NCBI RefSeq assembly: GCF_010093385.1
Contig: NZ_PDWV01000020.1
Coordinates: 1 to 64,000, forward strand
Reading direction: 5' to 3'
Origin: Pseudoxanthomonas mexicana
GTDB lineage: Bacteria > Pseudomonadota > Gammaproteobacteria > Xanthomonadales > Xanthomonadaceae
DNA length: 64,000 nt
Under the pieces are notes generated by a model. The model searched no databases. It saw nothing but the letters and a program-made list of their open reading frames with translations, and had not been told where the DNA came from. Shown one piece after another: positions 57,922 to 64,000 of this stretch (within the stretch, counting starts at the first letter, position 1; each line of letters begins with the position of its first letter). Made by a program: the position numbers and the translations under genes.

Positions 57922-58250
57922 GTCACAGCGTAAGCCTTTGAGATAGCAGGGCCTGCCTGCATAGCCACCGCGCATAAAACAATCGCGGTGGTCGCCGTCA
58001 GCTTCTTCCAAAACGTCCGCTCCGGCGAGGTGAGCGCGGCGTTCTTCATGATTTCAATTGCCGCCTTCTCCGGGGTCGGATGACCCTGGATTTTCAGCGC
58101 GGCCGCGACTACCCAGACCTGAGGTACGCGCCGCCCTTGGCGGTAGTGGCCGATCGCTCCGTCTGTGATTTCCAGCATGGGGGCCAGCTTGGAAAAGCTC
58201 TCTACCCCAGCGGCTACGCGCGTGCGCTCAAAGAATTCTGCCCAATCCAT
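57897..58250 (-). CDS. Phage repressor-like HTH protein with a C-terminal membrane segment
   Basis: 117 residues. HTH VESFSKLAPMLEITDGAIGHYRQGRRVPQ, then a linker (HPTPEKAAIEIMKNAA) and a hydrophobic tail (ATTAIVLCAVAMQAGPAISKAYA). Similar HTH plus tail proteins (DUF3693-like) act as lysogeny repressors or regulators in inoviruses. Divergent from the phage operon across a repeat-rich gap. Confidence 0.8.
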   Translation of the reverse strand: MDWAEFFERTRVAAGVESFSKLAPMLEITDGAIGHYRQGRRVPQVWVVAAALKIQGHPTPEKAAIEIMKNAALTSPERTFWKKLTATTAIVLCAVAMQAGPAISKAYAVTSGSMPIM

Positions 58251-58267
58251 ATCCGCCTCCGGCCGTA

Positions 58268-58346
58268 GTTGACGCCCGTAGCCTACAGGTGTTGACGCCT
58301 ACGGGTGTAGGGGCGTATAACACGCCCATCGCCTACACCCGTAGGC
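58268..58346. promoter_or_regulatory. Prophage operator / cruciform region
   Basis: A perfect 15-bp inverted repeat, GCCTACGGGTGTAGG (58297-58311) and its complement (58332-58346), encloses a second 5-bp stem GGCGT-ATAAC-ACGCC (58312-58326). A further half-site GCCTACAGGTGT stands at 58281-58292, and GTTGACGCC is repeated 23 bp apart (58268, 58291). The layout suits repressor binding between divergent promoters. It could also be the replication origin or a folded single-strand attP, as in some inoviruses. Confidence 0.65.
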
Positions 58347-58413
58347 GGTTCCCGCCCCCGGTCGCCCTAGGCCGGCGTGGCGGGGTCTAGGGCGCTAGGG
58401 CAGGGGATTCGCC

Positions 58414-58575
58414 ATGTACCACGTACAGGACACGCTAGCCGGTTACGAATCGGTCTTCGCCTCCAAGTCCAAGCGCGCCGCAATGGCTGCGCTTCGTCGG
58501 CTCCAGGTGGCCTACGCCGCCCGCGACTTCCGCCTCGTACGCGACGACGGCGCCTGCTGGACGGTCCTCGCATGA
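58414..58575 (+). CDS. Small phage protein (53 aa)
   Basis: MYHVQDTLAGYESVFASKSK..., soluble and basic, ending in WTVLA. First gene of the phage operon; its stop overlaps the next ATG. No family recognised. Confidence 0.6.
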   Translation: MYHVQDTLAGYESVFASKSKRAAMAALRRLQVAYAARDFRLVRDDGACWTVLA

Positions 58576-58649
58576 GCGCTTTGTTTCTCACTGTCTCGTT
58601 GCTCGCGCTGGGGCTCGCTCTCTACCTTCTCGGTGAGGGCTACGCATGA
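58572..58649 (+). CDS. 25-residue membrane peptide of the prophage
   Basis: MSALFLTVSLLALGLALYLL and four to five more residues: essentially one transmembrane helix. It starts and ends in ATGA overlaps, which supports real translation. Similar in size to pVII/pIX-type minor coat peptides, but its position before the replication gene is unlike Ff phage. Confidence 0.5.
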   Translation: MSALFLTVSLLALGLALYLLGEGYA

Positions 58650-58828
58650 GCCCGGCCGAAACCCAGGCCTTGGCCGATGCCGTCGCGGAAGCGGTCTACG
58701 CGGGCATGCTCGCCGCCGCCGTCGTCGGCGTCGTCGCCTTCATCGTCACCGAGAAATTCGTTGACCTGCTGACCCTCCACGTGCCGCGCTGGATTCGCGC
58801 GCTTCGTCGTGCGCGGGGTGCTGCATGA
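58646..58828 (+). CDS. 60-residue single-pass membrane protein of the prophage
   Basis: Short acidic N-terminus, helix AGMLAAAVVGVVAFIVTEKF, and a basic C-terminus (RWIRALRRARG). Overlaps at both ends. No family recognised. Confidence 0.6.
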   Translation: MSPAETQALADAVAEAVYAGMLAAAVVGVVAFIVTEKFVDLLTLHVPRWIRALRRARGAA

Positions 58829-59076
58829 TCGGGCTCATCATAGTTCTCGTGGCCGGTGGCTTCTGCGGTACTGCCGCCATCCAAGGTGACATGCCCTGGC
58901 ACGTCGCCGCGTCCATGTTCTCCGGCGTGCTGTTGATCTTCGGCGCAGTGCTGGCCGGTGGGTATGTTGCGGACTATCGCGAACGCTCGCGCATCAACCG
59001 TGACGCGTTCGTGCGTGAGGTCATCGCCGCGCATCAGCGTCGCCGCGAAGCCCGCGAGGCATGCGAACGTGCCTGA
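58825..59076 (+). CDS. 83-residue two-helix membrane protein of the prophage
   Basis: Two hydrophobic segments (IGLIIVLVAGGFCGTAAI, ASMFSGVLLIFGAVLAGGYV) and a basic, charged C-terminus (HQRRREAREACER). Function unknown. Confidence 0.6.
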   Translation: MIGLIIVLVAGGFCGTAAIQGDMPWHVAASMFSGVLLIFGAVLAGGYVADYRERSRINRDAFVREVIAAHQRRREAREACERA

Positions 59077-59245
59077 CGGGTACTGCATCGAAGAAGTCGG
59101 CGGCATGGGCATGGTCGCGTGCTACGGCATGGACGAGCCCGCCGCCATCGCCAACTGCCGTTGGTACAACTTCCTGACGCGCGGCCGTCGCGTGTTCCAG
59201 GTCGTACTGCACGTTCGCGGTAGCTCGGCGGTGGTCTATGGCTGA
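59069..59245 (+). CDS. 58-residue phage protein
   Basis: GTG start with GAGG upstream, overlapping the preceding gene by 8 bp. VPDGYCIEEVGGMGMVACYGM followed by FLTRGRRVFQVVLHVRGSS; three cysteines, no membrane helix. The end overlaps the replication gene start. The start choice is tentative. Confidence 0.5.
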   Translation: MPDGYCIEEVGGMGMVACYGMDEPAAIANCRWYNFLTRGRRVFQVVLHVRGSSAVVYG

Positions 59246-60338
59246 GGTCTTCGGGACGGGACTCCCCTCGTCTAACAGGGGAGTCAGTGAAACTGAACGG
59301 ATCGGGGTGGTGCTGGACTGGGTAGCCGCTTCTTTCGATCTTTCTGCTGTTCTCGATGCCTACGGCTACCTCGATGATCCGCAAGCCGTGTTCGATGATC
59401 TGGACGGTCGTGTCGGCGTCTGTGTGCTGGACGTGGCGTCCATCCTTACGCGGCATTTCGTGCCTGACCTGTTCGACCTGGGCGAACCCTCACGCGGCCG
59501 ATTCTTCAACTGGCGCGTTGCGCTCCGTTCCTGCGATCAACACGTGGGCCTGTTGGAGTTCGGCGGCACGCACACGATGCGTCAGGACGGCACGCGCACA
59601 GGACGGATCGAGCTTACTGGTGATGGCTGCCGCCTGTATGAAGCCAGCAGCGGCGGCGACCATGCGCAGCGGTGGTCGTCGCTCGCTTCGCTGCTGGGCG
59701 CTGTCGATGCGCGCTTGACGCGCGTCGATATTGCGGCAGACGACTTCGCGGGTCACTGGCCGATTAGCTGGGCCATCGAGCGATACAACGAAGGTGCGTT
59801 CGATCGTCGCGGCCAACGTCCTAAGGCGCGCTTGATCGATGACATGGGCAACCGCACCGGTAAGACGTTTTACGTCGGTAGCCGCACCTCGGAAAACCAG
59901 TTGCGCGTCTACGAGAAGGGCAGGGAGCAGGGTGACCCCGAATCGCCGTGGGTCCGCTATGAAGGCGAGTTCCACGCCAGCAACCGCCGTGAATTGCCGC
60001 TCGACATGCTGGTCGATCCGGCGCCCTACCTGGTCGGGGCGTACCCCGTGCTGGATTTCGTGGAGGGCATCGGCGAACGCCTGCGCATCGCGGCGGAAAA
60101 GGTGCTGGCTAACTGCAAGCGTGCGGTGATGAATTTCCGTCGCCAGTACGGCCCGATGCTCAACGCGATGTTGCATGCCTCCGGTGGTGATGAGGCGACG
60201 CTATCCAAGCTGGTACTGGGCACGGCGCGTTCCTCGCTGCCGGCCTGGTGCCCGCGTCCCGAAGATGCCGCCCAGTTGCTCGCGGCAATCCTTTTCGCCC
60301 CGGTGGGGCATATCGAAGGCCAGAAAGGCCAGGAGTGA
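59238..60338 (+). CDS. Rolling-circle replication initiation protein (pII/RstA-like)
   Basis: 366 residues of the phage/plasmid Rep_trans-like family. Typical segments are ARLTRVDIAADDF, GKTFYVGSRTSENQLRVYEKGRE and PWVRYEGEFHASNRREL. It nicks the double-stranded form to start rolling-circle replication. Followed without a gap by the ssDNA-binding protein gene. Confidence 0.88.
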   Translation: MAEVFGTGLPSSNRGVSETERIGVVLDWVAASFDLSAVLDAYGYLDDPQAVFDDLDGRVGVCVLDVASILTRHFVPDLFDLGEPSRGRFFNWRVALRSCDQHVGLLEFGGTHTMRQDGTRTGRIELTGDGCRLYEASSGGDHAQRWSSLASLLGAVDARLTRVDIAADDFAGHWPISWAIERYNEGAFDRRGQRPKARLIDDMGNRTGKTFYVGSRTSENQLRVYEKGREQGDPESPWVRYEGEFHASNRRELPLDMLVDPAPYLVGAYPVLDFVEGIGERLRIAAEKVLANCKRAVMNFRRQYGPMLNAMLHASGGDEATLSKLVLGTARSSLPAWCPRPEDAAQLLAAILFAPVGHIEGQKGQE

Positions 60339-60637
60339 TGAAGATGAGCCTGCAAGTCGAAGTCCGTGACGCCAACATCAACGTGAAGAGCGGCGTCAGC
60401 CGCAAGACCGGCAACGCGTACAGCATCCACGAACAGCCGGCGTACGTGAAGCTGCCGAACGGCGAGACGCGCCGCATCACGTTGCAGCATGAGGAGGGCG
60501 ATGCTCCGCTTGCTGTCGGCGACTACCAGCCCAAGCCCTCGGCCTACTGGGTCGGCGATTTCGGTGCGCTGTCCATCAGCAACCGCGCCAAGCATTGGGA
60601 GCCGGTCCCGACGCAGGCGAAGAAGCTGGCTGCCTGA
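60338..60637 (+). CDS. Phage single-stranded DNA-binding protein (pV-like)
   Basis: 99 residues; beta-rich, EVRDANINVKSGVSRKTGNAYSIHEQPAYV, PNGETRRITLQ, with aromatics for ssDNA stacking. Coats progeny strands and switches off second-strand synthesis. Position right after the replication gene is standard. Start at ATG 60338, one base into the preceding stop. Confidence 0.82.
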   Translation: MKMSLQVEVRDANINVKSGVSRKTGNAYSIHEQPAYVKLPNGETRRITLQHEEGDAPLAVGDYQPKPSAYWVGDFGALSISNRAKHWEPVPTQAKKLAA

Positions 60638-60640
60638 GTC

Positions 60641-60886
60641 ATGGCCCTGTGCGTAGCCCTGCAACCTGACGGCACCCTGGTCCCCACGGGCCAGGCTGTC
60701 GATGCCTGCACGGGCTACGTACTGGTGAGCAGCAGCGAACACGCTGTGTATGGGCTCATCAATCAAGCATTTGCAGTGCCCACGCCCGAACAAGCCGCAG
60801 GGTGGTTCGTCGGGACTTTCGGGTTCGTGGTCACCATGTATTTGGTCGCCCGCATGACCGGCGCGGTCGCCAATTTCTTCCATTAG
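60641..60886 (+). CDS. Small phage membrane protein before the coat gene
   Basis: 81 residues. N-terminal segment with two cysteines (CVALQPDGTL, CTGYVL) then a transmembrane helix (AAGWFVGTFGFVVTMYLVARM). Probably a minor virion protein; no sure homology. Confidence 0.65.
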   Translation: MALCVALQPDGTLVPTGQAVDACTGYVLVSSSEHAVYGLINQAFAVPTPEQAAGWFVGTFGFVVTMYLVARMTGAVANFFH

Positions 60887-60912
60887 CCGGTCACCAACAG
60901 AGGAGCAATGCA

Positions 60913-61050
60913 ATGGATTTCTCGGGCATCCTGGAAGGCCTCAGCGCCGCCACCGCCACCGCCGCCGTGATCGGTGCGGGTTCGATCTCGGCCCTGGTGG
61001 GCTTCGTGGTGTGGGGCACGCGGAAGGTCGCCGGCTTCTTCGGCCGCTGA
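60913..61050 (+). CDS. Major coat protein (pVIII-like)
   Basis: 45 residues, MDFSGILEGLSAATATAAVI then GAGSISALVGFVVWGTRKV and a basic end. Short acidic N-terminus, hydrophobic core and basic C-terminus match mature filamentous coat proteins made without a signal peptide. AGGAG upstream. Followed at once by a strong terminator, as in Ff phages, where the coat message is the most abundant. Confidence 0.88.
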   Translation: MDFSGILEGLSAATATAAVIGAGSISALVGFVVWGTRKVAGFFGR

Positions 61051-61055
61051 TCGGG

Positions 61056-61084
61056 GTGGGGGAGGGGATTCCCTCCCCCTTTCT
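61056..61084 (+). terminator. Terminator after the major coat gene
   Basis: GGGGGAGGGG-ATT-CCCTCCCCC followed by TTT right after the coat stop codon. Likely partial, leaving lower expression of the adsorption gene downstream. Confidence 0.88.
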
Positions 61085-61086
61085 GC

Positions 61087-61248
61087 ATGATCCCCTTCAT
61101 CAACATCATCAACGGCCTGGAGCCGCAACACATCGTCTGGGCACTATTCGGTGCCGCGATGACCTACGCACATATTCGCTTCGCGCTGTGGGCAACGCCC
61201 ATCGTCGCCAAGTTCTTCCTCGGTCGATACATCAGGGGCAAGCTGTGA
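61087..61248 (+). CDS. 53-residue phage membrane protein
   Basis: MIPFINIINGLEPQHIVWAL then a hydrophobic stretch (GAAMTYAHIRFALWATPIV) and a basic end (RYIRGKL). Begins 36 bases after the coat stop, just after the terminator. Likely a minor virion or assembly protein. Confidence 0.65.
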   Translation: MIPFINIINGLEPQHIVWALFGAAMTYAHIRFALWATPIVAKFFLGRYIRGKL

Positions 61249-61322
61249 TCCTGTGCCTGTTCTGCGGCCTGTTCGGATTGCTCGCTGGCGTCGCCGTCGT
61301 CAAAGGGCTGGATTCCAAATGA
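61245..61322 (+). CDS. 25-residue phage membrane peptide
   Basis: GTG start in an overlap with the preceding stop; VILCLFCGLFGLLAGVAVVKG is one transmembrane helix. Ends in an ATGA overlap with the adsorption protein gene. Confidence 0.5.
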   Translation: MILCLFCGLFGLLAGVAVVKGLDSK

Positions 61323-62488
61323 ACGCGATTCTGCGCCTTATCGTCCTCTCCGCCTTTTTCGTCATTGCGCCGCTGGCCGTCGCTCAATCTGTTCCTTGGG
61401 AAACGAGCTACCCTAACGAAGGGCTTGCGTATCAGGGCTGCATGCAGGCAGCCGCGGGCGCTGCCGGTGGTGGCACCTGCAACAAGTCTGGCAATGGCTA
61501 TTCCTGCGTCAGTAACTCTGGCTGGTCGTGTTCGCACAGCATGGCCGGCATGTCCGGATCGAGCTATCACCGGTTCACCGTCGCGTGTTCGGCTATGCCG
61601 CCTCTCGGCGCCGGTTGGTTCTCTCTCGATGGTGGTAGCGCCATCTGTAAGGATGGTTGCTCTTATGGCGGCGCTGGTTCCTCCGGTGGGACGACCGTAA
61701 CGATCCACTCGGGCACTCCCGGCGCCTTCTCAATCAAGGAAGGCCCTGGCGGCAACTCGCCAGACGGCGGCGTTTGCGATAGCGGCACCGGGCCGTCACA
61801 GATAACCTCGCCGTTCTGCAAGACGCAGGGCGGCTTGACGCAGTGCGTTACCCAGGATGGCAAGCATTGCGCGCAAGCCAGTACCGGCAAGCTGTTCTGT
61901 TGGTCGCCCAATGAGACCGGCACGAAGGTTAGCGGCAACGAAGGCGCTACGAAGTCGCCGCAGGGCAAGCCCAACAATCCGCCGCCGATCCCACCGCCCA
62001 ACAACGGCAATTGGGAAGTCACCGGCAGCGGCACCACGTCGATCACCAACAACAACGGTGATATCACCAACTACACGACCAACAACTACACGTCCAGCAA
62101 CGGCACCGAGGGCAACGGCGGCGGAACGACGAATCCTGATGGCAGCGAGAACCCCGGCGACGACCAAGGCGAGGATGACGGTCCCGGCACGCCCGGCAGC
62201 GGGGTAGGGGATCTGTATGACGGCAATGGCGACAAGACGGTGGGGAGCGTCTTCAACAACTTTCGGAGCCGCGTCGGTGCGTCACCGATCATTTCGGCGG
62301 TCGATTCGTTCTTTACCGTCAACGTCGGTGGTGCGTGTCCGGTGTTCACCGTCCCGGCGTCGGACTATTGGGACAGCATGACCCTGGATCAGCATTGCTC
62401 GGGCGGCATTGCTCAGTCCCTTAGCTATATCGGCTGGGTGCTTCTTGCGGGCGCAGCTATCGGAGCGGCGATATGGGCACTATCGTGA
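61319..62488 (+). CDS. Phage adsorption / minor coat protein (pIII-like, TspB-related)
   Basis: 389 residues. Signal peptide (LIVLSAFFVIAPLAVAQ), a Cys-rich N-terminal domain, a long Gly/Asn/Thr/Pro-rich linker (residues about 215-310), a C-terminal Cys pair (CPVFTV, HCSGG) and a final membrane anchor (YIGWVLLAGAAIGAAIWAL). This is the layout of host-recognition proteins at the virion tip. Cysteines are numerous, so disulfides are expected. Confidence 0.82.
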   Translation: MNAILRLIVLSAFFVIAPLAVAQSVPWETSYPNEGLAYQGCMQAAAGAAGGGTCNKSGNGYSCVSNSGWSCSHSMAGMSGSSYHRFTVACSAMPPLGAGWFSLDGGSAICKDGCSYGGAGSSGGTTVTIHSGTPGAFSIKEGPGGNSPDGGVCDSGTGPSQITSPFCKTQGGLTQCVTQDGKHCAQASTGKLFCWSPNETGTKVSGNEGATKSPQGKPNNPPPIPPPNNGNWEVTGSGTTSITNNNGDITNYTTNNYTSSNGTEGNGGGTTNPDGSENPGDDQGEDDGPGTPGSGVGDLYDGNGDKTVGSVFNNFRSRVGASPIISAVDSFFTVNVGGACPVFTVPASDYWDSMTLDQHCSGGIAQSLSYIGWVLLAGAAIGAAIWALS

Positions 62489-62811
62489 TGATGCGTGCCG
62501 GGTGGCTCAGTGATCTGACCGACTGGATCAAAGAGCAGATTCAGCGCGTGTGGGACGCCTTCGAGGCGTTCGTCATGGACATGGTGATCTACGCCCTTGA
62601 GCAGGGTTTGGAGCTTGTCGCGCTGGCTTTCGAAGCATTGCCAGTGCCCAGCTTTCTCACCAATTACAGCGTCGGGTCGCTGCTCGCCAACGCAGGCCCC
62701 GAAATCGGCTGGGCGGTCCAGACCTTCAAGATCGGCGAGTGCTGCGCGATGTTCGCCGCTGCGCTCGCCTTTCGTATCAGCCGCAAAATTCTGACCTTCG
62801 GGAAGTGGTGA
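62473..62811 (+). CDS. DUF2523-like minor coat protein (pVI-like)
   Basis: 112 residues with hydrophobic helices and a helical amphipathic N-terminus (WLSDLTDWIKEQIQRVWDAF), ending LAFRISRKILTFGKW. Overlaps the adsorption gene by 16 bp and is followed by the assembly ATPase, the usual pIII-pVI-pI order. Confidence 0.8.
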   Translation: MGTIVMMRAGWLSDLTDWIKEQIQRVWDAFEAFVMDMVIYALEQGLELVALAFEALPVPSFLTNYSVGSLLANAGPEIGWAVQTFKIGECCAMFAAALAFRISRKILTFGKW

Positions 62812-62812
62812 C

Positions 62813-64000
62813 ATGCTCGTATTCAACGAAGGCGTACCGCGCGCCGGCAAATCCTACGACGCGGTGAAGAACCACATTCTCCCGGCCCTGAAAAAGGGCC
62901 GGCGTGTTTTTGCCCGTCTCAATGGCCTGCGTCACGACTTGATCGCGAAACGCCTGGGCATGTCCGAGGCGGACGTGCGCTACCTGCTGGTGCACGTCGA
63001 AACGAAGGACGTAGTGTCCACCTTCAAGTGCGTGCCGGACGAAACTGGCAAGTGGACAATTCCCGACGAATTCAAGGATGCATTGATCGTCGTGGATGAG
63101 GTGCATGAGTTCTACGTCAAGAGCCGCGCGCCGCTGCCTGATCCGGTCGAGAACTTCTGGGCGCTGCTCGGCCAGAACGGCGGCGATGCGGTCATCATGA
63201 CTCAATGGATCAACCGCGTGCACGATGCCGTAAAGGCCCGCATCGAGCGCAAAACGGTGTTCCAGAAGCTGACCGCCGTTGGCATGAAGAATCGCTATCG
63301 CGCGACGTTGTATCACTCGGTCGGGCCGATGAAGTTTGAGAAGGTCGGCGGTAAGACGTTCAAGTATGAGCCTGACATTTTCCCGCTCTATGATGGCTAC
63401 GCACCCGGTGCGGAGAACACCGAGGTTTACGAGGAAGGCGGCAGCAACGTTTGGAAGCTGCTGGCGGCAAAGGGCGTCGTGATGGGTGCTGTTGGCCTGG
63501 TCGGCGCCTACTTCTTCCTGAGCTACTTTTTCAACGGCGTGACCGCCAAGGAAAAGGAACCCGAGCCCGCCAAAGTCGAGACGGTGCAGTCGTTCGACCT
63601 GGAAGGCAATCATGTCGGCACGGAGACGATTTCCGCGCCGGCTGCCGTCGAGCCTGAGCCGGCCCAGGCCGAGCCCGTCGAGGTGGACCCATACGAAGGG
63701 CTGACGCCCGAGCAGCGTTTCGTTGCCGAGCTATCGGACAAGGGCAGGGCGCGCCTGGCCAGCCGCGCCGATGTTGGCCACCGTATCCGTGGCTGGGTCA
63801 GTGGGTCGATGACTCAGGCGTCACGCTTGAAAGCCTTGAAGTCTCCGCGTTGGAGGAGCTGGGCTATACCGCCACATGGGCCAGCTTCGGCGTGCGCTTG
63901 GTCGCCGGGAAAAAGACCATCATTGCCACGCCTTGGCCGCGTGAAGTGCGCGTGCGCGAATCCGAGCCCCGCCTCTACCGGCTGGACGGCGGCGGCGGTG
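62813..64000 (+). CDS. Zot-family assembly ATPase (pI-like), frameshifted near the window end
   Basis: Open from ATG 62813 to the edge. Walker A VPRAGKSYDAVK and Walker B LIVVDEVHEFYV in the cytoplasmic ATPase domain, a membrane helix (MGAVGLVGAYFFLSYFF) near residue 230, then a periplasmic part. Near 63797-63799 the protein-like sequence moves to another frame: after RADVGHRIRGWV the continuation QWVDDSGVTLESLEV is one base out. The original was probably GTC CAG with one C lost. It is either a real mutation or a sequencing error. The 3' end lies outside the window. Confidence 0.85.
   Translation, partial: MLVFNEGVPRAGKSYDAVKNHILPALKKGRRVFARLNGLRHDLIAKRLGMSEADVRYLLVHVETKDVVSTFKCVPDETGKWTIPDEFKDALIVVDEVHEFYVKSRAPLPDPVENFWALLGQNGGDAVIMTQWINRVHDAVKARIERKTVFQKLTAVGMKNRYRATLYHSVGPMKFEKVGGKTFKYEPDIFPLYDGYAPGAENTEVYEEGGSNVWKLLAAKGVVMGAVGLVGAYFFLSYFFNGVTAKEKEPEPAKVETVQSFDLEGNHVGTETISAPAAVEPEPAQAEPVEVDPYEGLTPEQRFVAELSDKGRARLASRADVGHRIRGWVSGSMTQASRLKALKSPRWRSWAIPPHGPASACAWSPGKRPSLPRLGRVKCACANPSPASTGWTAAAV

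Larger units (their letters stand above)
57895..64000. mobile_element. Filamentous (inovirus) prophage, left part
   Basis: Repressor gene on the minus strand, an operator region, then a plus-strand genome in the Ff-like order: small ORFs, replication protein, ssDNA-binding protein, coat proteins, terminator, adsorption protein, pVI-like protein, Zot/pI. It runs off the window. The left limit is inferred from the repressor gene and a dif-like sequence. Confidence 0.88.

Noticed and set aside
57400-57933. Plus-strand frames between the GntR gene and the prophage
   Set aside because: They overlap the GntR gene or lack a start signal; the composition is not protein-like.

Overview
The window is high-GC DNA, about two thirds G+C by eye, from a gammaproteobacterium that is most probably a member of the Xanthomonadaceae (Xanthomonas, Stenotrophomonas, Pseudoxanthomonas or Lysobacter group). 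The reasons are the gene set folD-guaB-guaA-tadA, a large aryl-polyene (xanthomonadin-type) pigment cluster, a copL-copA-copB copper operon of the Xanthomonas kind, and a filamentous prophage with a Zot-type assembly gene. The genus cannot be settled from the sequence alone.

Layout: (1) 1-4122 folD (cut by the window edge), guaB and guaA: one-carbon and guanine nucleotide metabolism. (2) 4108-19791 a 15.7 kb genomic island inserted exactly at the 3' end of guaA. It is bounded by a 16-bp direct repeat that contains the guaA stop codon together with the Shine-Dalgarno and first two start-codon bases of the next chromosomal gene, tadA. The island carries a P4-type integrase, an AlpA-type regulator, a plasmid-style replicon (repA plus iterons and DnaA-like boxes) whose repA is broken by an IS3-family element, a lone traJ-like gene, and a tightly overlapping cluster: HTH regulator (frameshifted), MmeI-like DNA methylase, HEPN protein, SF2 helicase, GIY-YIG nuclease, and a second HEPN-like protein. 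This last cluster looks like an undescribed or poorly described restriction/anti-phage system and is the best candidate for novelty. (3) 19790-27144 housekeeping: tadA, a DUF2721 protein, orn, an MscS channel, ppsA with its regulator ppsR, a DUF1249 protein, and a tRNA-Ala/tRNA-Glu operon with a recognisable promoter and terminator. (4) 27236-43561 a compact one-direction aryl-polyene operon whose order closely follows ape clusters: chain length factor, acyltransferase, two ACPs, membrane protein, a ligase-dehydratase fusion, glycosyltransferase, LpxL-like acyltransferase, ammonia-lyase, thioesterase, LolA-like protein, RND exporter, halogenase-like flavoprotein, DUF3261 lipoprotein, ketosynthase, dehydratase, ketoreductase, ketosynthase.

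(5) 44074-50705 copper resistance on the minus strand: copL, copA oxidase, copB and a DUF411 protein, followed by a MerR-type regulator and a Cu(I) P1B-ATPase under their own MerR-type promoter. (6) 50917-57566 glucokinase, a ferric-reductase-like flavocytochrome, an alpha/beta hydrolase, an acyltransferase, and an ABC transporter operon led by a GntR/YtrA-type repressor with an operator lying on its own -10 box. (7) about 57895 to the window end: a filamentous (inovirus) prophage: repressor, a striking operator/cruciform region, five tiny ORFs, rolling-circle replication protein, ssDNA-binding protein, coat proteins with an internal terminator, adsorption protein, pVI-like protein and the Zot assembly ATPase, which appears to be frameshifted shortly before the window ends.
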